Below are positions 36,201 to 45,138 of a stretch of DNA of 62,726 nucleotides, piece by piece. Below the pieces are notes generated by a model that saw only the letters and a program-made list of their open reading frames with translations, did not search any database and was not told the origin of the DNA. Numbering within the stretch: position 1 is the stretch's first letter; each line of letters starts with the position of its first letter. The translations under genes were made by a program, and so were the position numbers. The DNA comes from SIG622 sp045652245 (GTDB taxonomy: Bacteria > Bacillota > Clostridia > Oscillospirales > CAG-382), in contig JAZRTY010000008.1 in the NCBI GenBank assembly GCA_045652245.1, positions 1 to 62,726 of the forward strand, given 5' to 3'.

Positions 36201-36782
36201 ATGGATTTTTTATTGATAGTTATTTCAGGACTTCTCCTTGAAAACTTTATATTTGTAAAGTTTCTCGGGTGTTGCCCGTTTTTCGGGCTTTCGGATAAGC
36301 CCTCTAATGCGATTGGCATGGGGTGTGCTGTTACCTTCGTTATGACTGTTTCAACAGCTGCGACTTGGTTTATTTATAATATTATCCTGGTGCCACTTGA
36401 CCTTGCATATTTAAAGACAATTGCGTTTATACTCATTATCGCTTCAATTGTTCAGATAATTGAAATGTTCCTAAAAAAATATGTTAAAGCATTATATTCG
36501 GCACTCGGTATCTACCTGCCTCTTATCACAACAAACTGTGCAATTCTTGGTTGTGCACTTCTTTGTGTCAATAACGGCTACGGTTTTGTAAAATCAGTAC
36601 TGTATGCTTTCTTCTCAGCACTTGGATTTACACTTGCAATTGTAGTATTTGCAGGAGTGCGTGCAAAGGTTGAATTTGCTGATGTCCCAAAGTGCTTTAA
36701 AGGAATTCCGATTGCTCTTGTGACAGCAGGACTTTTAGCAATTGCCTTTTCCGGCTTTCAGGGCGCTTCAATTGGTGCATAG
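36201..36782 (+). CDS. rnfA: Rnf complex subunit A
   Basis: A 193-aa integral membrane subunit (about six helices) with the conserved Cys motifs FVKFLGCCPFFG and TTNCAILGCALL that, with RnfE, hold the membrane iron-sulfur centre. Starts after AAGGAGGT, 6 bases from rnfE. Confidence 0.96.
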   Translation: MDFLLIVISGLLLENFIFVKFLGCCPFFGLSDKPSNAIGMGCAVTFVMTVSTAATWFIYNIILVPLDLAYLKTIAFILIIASIVQIIEMFLKKYVKALYSALGIYLPLITTNCAILGCALLCVNNGYGFVKSVLYAFFSALGFTLAIVVFAGVRAKVEFADVPKCFKGIPIALVTAGLLAIAFSGFQGASIGA

Positions 36783-36793
36783 GAGGGATAAGA

Positions 36794-37639
36794 ATGAATG
36801 GAATTTTAATTGCTGCAGCAATTTTTGCTGTAATTAGTATACTTCTCGGACTTATCCTTGCTTTTTCCGGAATATTTATGAAGGTCGAAGTTGATGAACG
36901 GATAGAAAAAATAAACGAGGCTTTACCCGGTGCTAACTGTGGTGGCTGTGGATATGCAGGGTGTGCTGCCCTTGCTCAGGCAATAGTTGAGGGGAAGGCA
37001 CCTATGAATGCGTGTAATGCCTGTGGTGATGAGATTACTGTTATTATTGCAGAAATTTTAGGAAAGCCTGTAGTAAATGAAAAGAAAATCAGATACAGAG
37101 CACAGGTGATGTGTTCAGGCACTCACGACCTTGCAGAGAAAAAATACGTATATGCAGGCCTTGATGATTGTCACGCCGCAAGTAAGCTTGCAGGTGGAGA
37201 CAAGCTTTGCCCGAATGGTTGTATCGGTCTTGGTTCGTGTGCTAAAGCGTGTAAATTCGACGCTATACATATTGTTAATGGTGTCGCAGCAGTAGACTAT
37301 ACAAAATGCCATGCGTGTGGAATGTGCGTCGATGCGTGCCCTAAAGGAATTATAAAGATTATTCCCTTTGAGTCAAAGCATTGGGTTGGCTGTATGTCTC
37401 ATGATAAGGGTGCTGTAACTAAGACCTATTGTGATGTTGGCTGTATCGGATGTAAAATATGCGAAAAGAACTGTCCGGCAGGAGCAATCAAGGTTACAGA
37501 TTCTGTGGCAGAAATTGATTATAGTTTGTGTACAGGTTGTGATATTTGTGTTGAAAAATGTCCGAGAAAAATCATTTGGTCTAATGTTTCGCAAAGTGAA
37601 AACGGCGTAGTAATTGATAAATCCTACGTTGAAGTATAA
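36794..37639 (+). CDS. rnfB: Rnf complex subunit B (ferredoxin-like Fe-S subunit)
   Basis: A 281-aa subunit receiving electrons from ferredoxin. N-terminal membrane helix (about 5-30), then the four-Cys motif in NCGGCGYAGC, then ferredoxin-type repeats (CHACGMCVDACP, CIGCKICEKNCP, CTGCDICVEKCP). Starts after TAGGAGGG, 11 bases from rnfA. It closes the operon at a terminator. Confidence 0.96.
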   Translation: MNGILIAAAIFAVISILLGLILAFSGIFMKVEVDERIEKINEALPGANCGGCGYAGCAALAQAIVEGKAPMNACNACGDEITVIIAEILGKPVVNEKKIRYRAQVMCSGTHDLAEKKYVYAGLDDCHAASKLAGGDKLCPNGCIGLGSCAKACKFDAIHIVNGVAAVDYTKCHACGMCVDACPKGIIKIIPFESKHWVGCMSHDKGAVTKTYCDVGCIGCKICEKNCPAGAIKVTDSVAEIDYSLCTGCDICVEKCPRKIIWSNVSQSENGVVIDKSYVEV

Positions 37640-37649
37640 AATTAAATGT

Positions 37650-37676
37650 GGCTACGGTAGATGCTTTACCGTAGCC
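37650..37676. terminator. Terminator between rnfB and the cysteine desulfurase gene
   Basis: Perfect 10-bp stem GGCTACGGTA/TACCGTAGCC in the convergent gap. T-runs are modest on both sides. Confidence 0.8.
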
Positions 37677-37681
37677 GAAAT

Positions 37682-38836
37682 TTATTTAAGCTTTGCAAGT
37701 GTCGTATAACCTTGCTTTAAATTTTCTATAAAGAAATCAAGTTCTTCTTTAGTGTTTTCGTGGCTGAAGCTTATTCGCAGATATGTGTCAGCTTCATCAG
37801 AAGTAAGACCGAAATTTTTTAGAACTCTGTTTTCTCGATGTTTTGACGAGCAAGCTGAGCCTGCTGAAACATATATTCCTTTATCTGAAAGATACCGTAA
37901 CATAACCTCGCTCTTCATTTTTGGAAGTGAAAAAGCAAAAATATAAGGGGTATAGACCTTCGGAGTGATAATTTTTGCAGTCGGTATTGTTTTAGTGAGT
38001 AAAGCCTTCAAATAATCGTATAGTTCATTTACATATTTTATGTGATTATCTTTATTTGCTGAAAGCTCTTTTACGGAATTTGCAAAGGCACAAATATTGT
38101 GTACTGCTTCAGTACCACTTCGCAGACCGTTTTCCTGACCACCACCGAAAATAATCGGGGAAAGATTGATTTTCTTGTTATAAACCAATGCGCCACAACC
38201 TTTTGGTGCATGGAGCTTGTGAGCGCTAATCGAAATAAGGTCTGCACCAATATTTGAAATCTTACCTTCTGTTTTCATAAAAGCCTGAACAGCGTCGGTA
38301 TGAATAAGGCATTTGGGAGAAAGCTCGTTACGAAGTTGAACTAACTTTTTGATATCATAAACAGCGCCTGTCTCATTATTTACTGTCATGTGGGAAATCA
38401 GTACAGTTTTGTCGTTAAGATTATTTTTTATAAAATCAAAAGAAATTTCACCGTTTTCATTTGGAATAAGTAATACTTCAAATCCAAGCTTTTCAAGCGC
38501 TTCCTTACAATTGAAAACAGCAGGATGTTCTGAATTTCCGACAAGTATTCTGTTGCCTTTTTTTGTGCAATTTGAAGCTACACCGAGCAGAGCAAGATTA
38601 TCAGATTCAGTACCCGAAGAAGTGAAGACTATCGAATGTGTCCTGTCGTTTACACCAATTTCCGATAGTATTATTTCACGTGCTTCCTTGATATTTTTTT
38701 CTGTGAGAAACCCGAATCTGTGAGCAGATGAAGGATTTGCGTAGAGCTCTGTCATCATTTTTGAGCAAATTTTTGCAGAGCTTTCAAGAACTCGCGTTGT
38801 TGCTGCATTGTCAAGATAAATTTCTTTATTGCACAT
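37682..38836 (-). CDS. Cysteine desulfurase (NifS/IscS family)
   Basis: A 384-aa PLP enzyme that takes sulfur from cysteine for Fe-S clusters or thio-modification. It begins YLDNAATTRV, has the PLP lysine in SISAHKLHAPKGCG and the active-site Cys in SAGSACSSKHRE on a full-length loop (class I). Starts 11 bases after the YgiQ gene, so the two are probably co-transcribed. No iscU or thiI is adjacent, so the sulfur acceptor is unknown. Confidence 0.93.
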   Translation of the reverse strand: MCNKEIYLDNAATTRVLESSAKICSKMMTELYANPSSAHRFGFLTEKNIKEAREIILSEIGVNDRTHSIVFTSSGTESDNLALLGVASNCTKKGNRILVGNSEHPAVFNCKEALEKLGFEVLLIPNENGEISFDFIKNNLNDKTVLISHMTVNNETGAVYDIKKLVQLRNELSPKCLIHTDAVQAFMKTEGKISNIGADLISISAHKLHAPKGCGALVYNKKINLSPIIFGGGQENGLRSGTEAVHNICAFANSVKELSANKDNHIKYVNELYDYLKALLTKTIPTAKIITPKVYTPYIFAFSLPKMKSEVMLRYLSDKGIYVSAGSACSSKHRENRVLKNFGLTSDEADTYLRISFSHENTKEELDFFIENLKQGYTTLAKLK

Positions 38837-38847
38837 AATTTATTCCT

Positions 38848-40848
38848 TTATTTTTTCTTTTTTGTCCCTTTAATTGCTTTAGGTTTGCTTTTTGCCCAGC
38901 CTTTTTTAGGTTTCTGATCTGTTTTAGAAGTTCCGGATGAAGATTTATTGCTTTTTTTATCATATCCTGAATTTATGTTCTTTTGCTTTTCTTTTTTATC
39001 GTTTTTAGAGTTACTCGCCTTTTGAATAGATTTTCTGCCAAGTAACTCAAGTTCGGCATCATAGCGCTCGGAAATCTCTATTGCTTTGCGAACAAGAGGC
39101 TTGTTTTCATATCTGTTATACTGCAACAGGGCTCTTTGAAGTTTCTTTTCATCATATTCCTTTGGTACGTATACCTCTTTGCCTGTAAATGGGTCAATGC
39201 CGGTATAATACATTGTTGTAGAAGCAGTGGATGGGGTCGGATAAAAATCCTGAACCTGCTCAGGTCTGATATTGTTTCTTTTGAGATATAACGCAAGGTC
39301 GATTGCTTCAGAAATTCTGCTGCCCGGATGTGAAGACATAAGATATGGGACTAGGTATTGTTCAAGATTTGCTTTCTTGGTAGCAGTAAAATACTTTTTG
39401 CAAAATTTGTCATATATTTCGACATTCGGTTTACCCATATGCTCAAGTACCTTCGATGAAATATGTTCGGGTGCAACCTTAAGCTGTCCGCTTACATGGA
39501 ATTTGACGAGTTCATTCAGAAAATCATCGTTTTTGTCTGCAACACAATAATCAAATCTTACACCTGAACGTACAAAAACTTTTTTAATTTTTGGGATTTT
39601 ACGAAGAGAACGAAGTATATCAAGATATTCGGAATGGTCAATCGTGAGATTTTTGCATGGGGTAGGTGATAAGCATCTGCGATTATTGCAAACACCTCTT
39701 TTTCCGTCACGAACATCCTTACAAGGACTGTATCTGAAATTTGCAGTAGGGCCTCCAACATCGTGAATATAGCCTTTAAATCGAGGAAGAGTAGTTAATA
39801 GCTCGGCTTCAGCAATAATTGATTCCTTGCTTCTTGAAACGACATTTCTGCCTTGATGATATGCAATTGCACAGAAAGCACAAGCACCAAAACAACCCCT
39901 GTTGTGAGTGATTGAAAATTCAACCTCATCAAGTGCTGCAATGCCGCCGAATTTATCATAATACGGATGCCAGGTCCTCGTGTAGGGGAGGGAATAAACC
40001 CTGTCAAGCTCTTCACGTGTGAGAATTGGCGGCGGTGGATTCTGAATTATTTTACAGTTATCATAATTTTCAATTACTGAAACACCGAAACTGTCGGTAT
40101 TTGAATATTGAATTTTAAATGCGTTAGCATATGCTTTTTTGTTATCTTTGAGTGTGTTGAAATCATAGGTTTCAACATAGTCGGTACTTGGAAAATAGTC
40201 AAGAGGTGCTTTTACAACTGTACCCTTGATATCTTTGATTTTCTCAATTGGTACACCCTTAGAAAGCAGTTTCGCAAGTGTCAGGATTGTGTATTCTCCC
40301 ATTCCGTAGGATAAAATATCTGCACCCGAATCAATAAGTATACTTCGGCGAATTTTATTATCCCAATAGTCGTAATGAGCAAAACGTCGAAGCGATGCTT
40401 CAAGTCCACCGATAATTATCGGTACATTTCCGTAAGCCTCACGAATTCTGTTGCAATAAACAATCGTTGCTCTGTCAGGTCTGTGTCCGGCTTCCTTGTT
40501 TGGTGAATAGTAATCATCGGTACGTTTTTTCTTAGATGCTGTGTAGTGAGCAACCATCGAGTCAAGATTACCTGCACTTACAAGAAAACCGAGTCTTGGA
40601 CGACCAAAACGGGTAATTCCCATTTTACTTCCGTTTTTAAAGGAAGTTTTCCATTCCGGTTGTGCGATAATTCCGACAGTATACCCTGCATCTTCAAGTA
40701 TTCTTGTGATGATTGCTGCACCGAAGGACGGATGGTCGACATAAGCATCTCCGTTGACATATACAAAATCAACCTGCTGAACTTCATAAGGAAGCTCGTC
40801 GGGAAACATTGGTATTGGTTTATTTCCGAGTTTAGGTAAATGAGCCAT
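38848..40848 (-). CDS. ygiQ: YgiQ-family radical SAM protein (UPF0313)
   Basis: A 666-aa member of the YgiQ family, a radical SAM group of unsettled function. The Fe-S motif is in NRGCFGACAFC (Cys-x3-Cys-x2-Cys) near residue 320. The N-terminal region has the cobalamin-domain-like start FPDELPYEVQQVDFVYVNGD. The last 50 residues are a Lys/Ser-rich tail, as in other members. The start follows CGGAG. It has a near-consensus promoter and precedes the cysteine desulfurase. Confidence 0.93.
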   Translation of the reverse strand: MAHLPKLGNKPIPMFPDELPYEVQQVDFVYVNGDAYVDHPSFGAAIITRILEDAGYTVGIIAQPEWKTSFKNGSKMGITRFGRPRLGFLVSAGNLDSMVAHYTASKKKRTDDYYSPNKEAGHRPDRATIVYCNRIREAYGNVPIIIGGLEASLRRFAHYDYWDNKIRRSILIDSGADILSYGMGEYTILTLAKLLSKGVPIEKIKDIKGTVVKAPLDYFPSTDYVETYDFNTLKDNKKAYANAFKIQYSNTDSFGVSVIENYDNCKIIQNPPPPILTREELDRVYSLPYTRTWHPYYDKFGGIAALDEVEFSITHNRGCFGACAFCAIAYHQGRNVVSRSKESIIAEAELLTTLPRFKGYIHDVGGPTANFRYSPCKDVRDGKRGVCNNRRCLSPTPCKNLTIDHSEYLDILRSLRKIPKIKKVFVRSGVRFDYCVADKNDDFLNELVKFHVSGQLKVAPEHISSKVLEHMGKPNVEIYDKFCKKYFTATKKANLEQYLVPYLMSSHPGSRISEAIDLALYLKRNNIRPEQVQDFYPTPSTASTTMYYTGIDPFTGKEVYVPKEYDEKKLQRALLQYNRYENKPLVRKAIEISERYDAELELLGRKSIQKASNSKNDKKEKQKNINSGYDKKSNKSSSGTSKTDQKPKKGWAKSKPKAIKGTKKKK

Positions 40849-40880
40849 TTTAGATCTCCGAATAATTTTATAACAAAAGT

Positions 40881-40909
40881 ATTATATATCAAATTTCTTT
40901 AAAAGTCAA
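40881..40909 (-). promoter_or_regulatory. Promoter of the ygiQ-cysteine desulfurase unit
   Basis: Minus-strand -35 TTGACT and -10 TATAAT with a 17-base spacer, about 35 bases upstream of the start. The 190 bases beyond, up to the asnA promoter, are very AT-rich and hold nothing else I can support. Confidence 0.85.
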
Positions 40910-41096
40910 CTCAATTAGAAGCTTAAAACAATCGTATTTGAATTTATTTAAATTTTTAACTTCAAATTTAAAACTTAAATAAGTTAAATTGCCTGAAATA
41001 TGTCATAATTTTGAATTTTAAAGTAAAAAGTACTTCAAATCACAAATTTTCACAAAGAAAAAACTTATAAAATTATAATTTATTGCACTTTTACTA

Positions 41097-41125
41097 TTGC
41101 ATTTAAAGTATAAATGTGGTATAAT
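41097..41125 (+). promoter_or_regulatory. Promoter of asnA
   Basis: -35 TTGCAT and -10 TATAAT with a 17-base spacer, 33 bases before the ATG. The leader is too short for a T-box. Confidence 0.75.
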
Positions 41126-41158
41126 ATAGATTGTTATATTTTAAACTTGGAGGCAAGT

Positions 41159-42169
41159 ATGTCACGCAATTTTTTTATACCAAAAGGATATAAGTCAGTT
41201 TTGTCACTTCGTGAAACTGAAAAAGCAATAAAATTTGCGAAAGATCGCTTTGAATTTCATCTTGCTGATGCACTGAATTTAGAAAGAGTATCAGCGCCTA
41301 TGTTTGTAACAAAGGAAAGTGGATTTAATGATAATCTTAGTGGTGTGGAACGTCCTGTTGAGTTTGATTTGTTGGACACAGGCTCATATGTTCAGGTGGT
41401 ACATTCGCTTGCCAAGTGGAAAAGGTATGCATTGCATAAGTATGGATTTGAGCATGGTTATGGGCTTTATACCGATATGAATGCGATACGCAGAGACGAG
41501 GAACTTGATAATATCCACTCAATCTATGTTGACCAGTGGGACTGGGAAAGAGTTATAACAAAAGAAGAGAGAAATTTCGAATTCCTGAAGAATATTGTTA
41601 CAAGTATTATTTGTGCTCTGAAAAGAACTGAATGCGAACTTATCGTTGCTTTCCCGAAAATTACACCTACTGTTTGTGAGGATGTTTTCTTTATTAGTAC
41701 TCAGGAGCTTGAGGATAGGTATCCTGACCTTACGCCAAAGGAAAGAGAAAACGCAATCTGCCGCGAAAAGAAAACTGTTTTCATTTCAAAAATCGGTGGA
41801 ACTTTGAAAAGCGGTAATAAACACGACGGCAGAGCACCTGACTATGACGATTGGGAACTTAACGGTGATATTCTTGTCTGGAACGATGTGCTTGGTGCCG
41901 GTTTCGAAATCTCATCAATGGGAATCAGAGTTGATAAGGAATCCCTGCTTCGTCAGCTGAAAATTTCCGGTTGCGAAGCCAGAAAAGAACTTGCTTTCCA
42001 CAAGATGCTTCTGAACGATGAGCTCCCGCTTACAATCGGTGGTGGTATTGGTCAGTCAAGGCTTTGTATGCTCCTTTTACATAAGGCGCATATAGGCGAG
42101 GTTCAGGCTTCTGTATGGCCAGAAGCACACATAAATGAGTTATCAGACAACGGAATAAATATACTGTAA
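41159..42169 (+). CDS. asnA: Aspartate--ammonia ligase (asparagine synthetase A)
   Basis: A 336-aa enzyme making asparagine from aspartate, ammonia and ATP (AMP-forming). It shares the class II synthetase fold. Visible family segments are FEFHLADALNLERVSAPMF, DMNAIRRDEELDNIHSIYV, DQWDWE and the C-terminal GGGIGQSRLCMLLL. ATG 41159 follows TTGGAGGC; an upstream frame extension has no site. asnS follows at 29 bases. Confidence 0.96.
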   Translation: MSRNFFIPKGYKSVLSLRETEKAIKFAKDRFEFHLADALNLERVSAPMFVTKESGFNDNLSGVERPVEFDLLDTGSYVQVVHSLAKWKRYALHKYGFEHGYGLYTDMNAIRRDEELDNIHSIYVDQWDWERVITKEERNFEFLKNIVTSIICALKRTECELIVAFPKITPTVCEDVFFISTQELEDRYPDLTPKERENAICREKKTVFISKIGGTLKSGNKHDGRAPDYDDWELNGDILVWNDVLGAGFEISSMGIRVDKESLLRQLKISGCEARKELAFHKMLLNDELPLTIGGGIGQSRLCMLLLHKAHIGEVQASVWPEAHINELSDNGINIL

Positions 42170-42198
42170 AAATCATTGTACCGAAAGGAAAAAATATT

Positions 42199-43593
42199 AT
42201 GGAACATACATGCGTTCGAGATATTTATAAAGCTCCGGCTGACTTTAGTGAAAAAGAAATAACTGTTGCGGGTTGGGTTAAAACTATAAGAGCAAGCAAT
42301 AAGTTTGGATTTATTGAGCTTGCAGACGGAAGCTGCTTTAAGCCTGTTCAGGTGGTTTTTGAAGCGGATGCTGTTGAAAATTATGTTGATATTTCAAAGC
42401 AAAATGTATCTGCTGCACTTATCGTAAGTGGAACATTAATTCTGACTCCTGATGCTCCTCAGCCCTTTGAAATTCGAGCTAAAAGCATCGAAGTTGAAGG
42501 AAAATCAACTCCTGATTATCCTCTTCAGAAAAAGAGACACAGTCTTGAATATTTGCGTACAATAGCACATCTGCGTCCCAGAGCAAATACCTTCCACGCA
42601 GCATTCAGAGTTCGTTCTGCAGCTGCCTACGCTATTCACAAATTTTTCCAGGAACAATCCTTCGTGTACGTGAACACCCCCCTTATTACTGCAAGTGACT
42701 GCGAGGGTGCAGGTGAGATGTTCAAGGTAACAACTTTTGATCTTGAAAATGTACCGAAAACAGATGACGGAAAGGTTGACTATACTCAGGACTTCTTTGA
42801 GAAAAGTGCAAATCTTACTGTATCAGGTCAGCTTAATGCTGAGTGCTTTGCTATGGCATACGGTAAAATCTATACCTTTGGTCCTACCTTCCGTGCTGAG
42901 AATTCAAATACTGCTCGACACGCGGCTGAGTTCTGGATGATTGAGCCTGAGGTTGCTTTTGCTGACCTTAAGGATAATATGGCTCTTTCAGAGGCTATGG
43001 TTAAGTATGTTATAAAGTATGTTCTTGAAGAATGTGCGCAGGAAATTGAGTTTTTCAACAAATTTGTTGATAATACACTTCTTGAAAGACTTAACAGCCT
43101 TGTAAATGCAGAATTCGGTCATGTAACATATACTGAAGCTGTTGACCTGCTTATAAAGAGTGGTAATAAGTTCGAATATCCTGTTTCCTGGGGTATCGAC
43201 CTTCAGACAGAGCACGAGAGATATCTTACTGAGAAGATTTTTGGCAAACCGGTATTCGTTACAGATTATCCGAAGGAAATCAAGGCTTTCTATATGAGAA
43301 TGAATGACGACAAAAAGACTGTTGCGGCTATGGATATGCTTGTTCCGGGTGTCGGTGAGCTTATTGGCGGTTCTCAAAGAGAGGAAAGACTTGACCTTCT
43401 TGAAGCACGAATGGATGAGCTTGGTCTTAAAAAAGAGGATTACTGGTGGTACCTTGAGCTTCGTAAGTTTGGTGGAACAAAGCACGCAGGCTTCGGTCTC
43501 GGCTTTGAAAGACTTATTATGTATCTTACAGGCATTTCAAACATCCGTGACGTTATTCCATTCCCGAGAACCGTGTCTAATGCTGATTTTTAA
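42199..43593 (+). CDS. asnS: Asparagine--tRNA ligase
   Basis: A 464-aa class II aminoacyl-tRNA synthetase. The N-terminal OB domain (about 1-110; VAGWVKTIRASNKFGFIE) binds the tRNA. The catalytic core shows motif 2 (GPTFRAENSNTARHAAEFWM) and motif 3 (GFGLGFERLIMYLTG). Starts after GAAAGGA, second in the cluster. Presence of AsnRS argues that Asn-tRNA is charged directly rather than only by amidation. Confidence 0.97.
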   Translation: MEHTCVRDIYKAPADFSEKEITVAGWVKTIRASNKFGFIELADGSCFKPVQVVFEADAVENYVDISKQNVSAALIVSGTLILTPDAPQPFEIRAKSIEVEGKSTPDYPLQKKRHSLEYLRTIAHLRPRANTFHAAFRVRSAAAYAIHKFFQEQSFVYVNTPLITASDCEGAGEMFKVTTFDLENVPKTDDGKVDYTQDFFEKSANLTVSGQLNAECFAMAYGKIYTFGPTFRAENSNTARHAAEFWMIEPEVAFADLKDNMALSEAMVKYVIKYVLEECAQEIEFFNKFVDNTLLERLNSLVNAEFGHVTYTEAVDLLIKSGNKFEYPVSWGIDLQTEHERYLTEKIFGKPVFVTDYPKEIKAFYMRMNDDKKTVAAMDMLVPGVGELIGGSQREERLDLLEARMDELGLKKEDYWWYLELRKFGGTKHAGFGLGFERLIMYLTGISNIRDVIPFPRTVSNADF

Positions 43594-43626
43594 TTTTTTT
43601 TGATTGTTTCCATAAGGAGTATTACA

Positions 43627-44910
43627 GTGAACTATCTAGAAGCAAGTAAAGAAAATTTAATTAAGGAAAAAGAAATTCTTGTCAAAGAATATGAGGATAT
43701 TTGCAATAAGCATTATCATCTTGATATGTCACGAGGAAAGCCAGGAGCCGACCAACTTGACATTGCTGAAGAAATGCTTGGAGTTATATCTAAAAATGAT
43801 GATTGTTTTACAGAATCAGGTTTTGACTGTAGAAACTATGGTATAGTTGAAGGCATCGATGAAGCAAAAGAGCTTTTTGCAGAGATTTTGGAGGTAACTG
43901 CTGAGAATGTAATTGTCTGCGGTAACTCAAGTCTTAATCTAATGTATGATATGGTCGTAAGAGCAATGCTTTACGGTGTTAACGGTGGAAATGGACCGTG
44001 GATTAAGCAGGGGAAAATTAAATTTTTATGTCCCTGTCCGGGATATGACAGACATTTTTCTATCTGCGAGTCATTGGGAATTGAAATGATACCTGTGAAT
44101 ATGAATGATGACGGTCCCGATATGGATACGATTGAAAGTCTTGTATCCACAGACCCGGCAATAAAAGGTATCTGGTGTGTTCCGAAGTATTCAAATCCAC
44201 AGGGAATATGTTATTCTGATGAGGTTATTCGTAGGTTTGCCGCTCTTAAGCCTGCTACGCCTGATTTTAGGATTTTCTGGGATAATGCGTACAATGTTCA
44301 TCACTTGTATGATGAAAGAATTGAGCTTTTAGAGCTAATTGACGAATGTGCAAAAGCCGGAAACCCTGATATGTGTTACATTTTTATGTCTACATCAAAG
44401 ATTACTTATCCGGGCTCCGGTGTTTCTGTTATTGCTTCGTCTGTTTCAAACATTGAATATATAAAGCGCATTATGTCAATTCAGACAATCGGCCATGATA
44501 AAATGAATATGCTTCGACATGTCAAGTATTTTAAGAATCTTGAGGGTATTCATAAATATATGAAAAAACATGCTGAAATACTACGTCCTAAATTTGCAAT
44601 TGTACTTAATACTTTTGAAAAAGAGCTTAAGGACACAGGTATTGCAAGCTGGCTGAATCCTAAAGGTGGCTATTTTATCAGTCTTGAGGTTCTTGATGGA
44701 TGTGCAAAAAGAGTCGTTGAGCTCTGTAAAAATGCAGGAATAGTTTTGACAAACGCCGGTGCTACTTTCCCGTATGGAAAGGACCCTAAGGATTCAAATA
44801 TCCGAGTTGCGCCATCGTATCCTTCGTGTGAGGAGCTTTCTATTGCAGTTAATGCTCTTTGTGTATGTGTAAAGCTTGCAGCAACAGAGAAGCTGCTTGA
44901 AAAATTATAA
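43627..44910 (+). CDS. Fold-type I aminotransferase, probable aspartate aminotransferase (subgroup Ic-like)
   Basis: A 427-aa PLP enzyme resembling the PF12897 group of aspartate aminotransferases. The N-terminal DMSRGKPGADQLD motif and the FWDNAYNVHH stretch are typical, and the PLP lysine is in MSTSKITYPGSG. GTG 43627 follows AAGGAG at 7 bases; the longer open frame starts within asnS spacing without a site. Being 33 bases after asnS, it fits a route oxaloacetate to aspartate to asparagine to Asn-tRNA. Substrate assignment rests on family and context. Confidence 0.85.
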   Translation: MNYLEASKENLIKEKEILVKEYEDICNKHYHLDMSRGKPGADQLDIAEEMLGVISKNDDCFTESGFDCRNYGIVEGIDEAKELFAEILEVTAENVIVCGNSSLNLMYDMVVRAMLYGVNGGNGPWIKQGKIKFLCPCPGYDRHFSICESLGIEMIPVNMNDDGPDMDTIESLVSTDPAIKGIWCVPKYSNPQGICYSDEVIRRFAALKPATPDFRIFWDNAYNVHHLYDERIELLELIDECAKAGNPDMCYIFMSTSKITYPGSGVSVIASSVSNIEYIKRIMSIQTIGHDKMNMLRHVKYFKNLEGIHKYMKKHAEILRPKFAIVLNTFEKELKDTGIASWLNPKGGYFISLEVLDGCAKRVVELCKNAGIVLTNAGATFPYGKDPKDSNIRVAPSYPSCEELSIAVNALCVCVKLAATEKLLEKL

Positions 44911-44921
44911 TTGCGTAAATG

Positions 44922-44959
44922 TGCCTGTATTTATTCATTAATGCAGGCATTATTCTTTT
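44922..44959 (+). terminator. Terminator of the asn cluster
   Basis: 10-bp stem TGCCTGTATT/AATGCAGGCA with one G-T pair, followed by TTATTCTTTT. Confidence 0.75.
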
Positions 44960-45037
44960 ATTTAAGTAAATGATTTATCAAATATGTAAAAAATAAGTAA
45001 ATTGTGGCAAAAATCACACTGAATTTTAAAAAATATG

Positions 45038-45066
45038 TTGACTTTTTTGAGTGAAAAGTATATAAT
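45038..45066 (+). promoter_or_regulatory. Promoter of secDF
   Basis: -35 TTGACT and -10 TATAAT with a 17-base spacer, 72 bases before secD. Confidence 0.82.
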
Positions 45067-45138
45067 ATAACTTATGCATAAGAGTAAACATAAATTCTGA
45101 AGGCTCTTAAAAAGTGCGAAAAGAAAGGAAAACACAAA

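Noticed and set aside
41125..41158. T-box riboswitch before asnA-asnS
   Set aside because: Promoter to start codon is only about 33 bases, far too short for a T-box, and no terminator/antiterminator pair is present.
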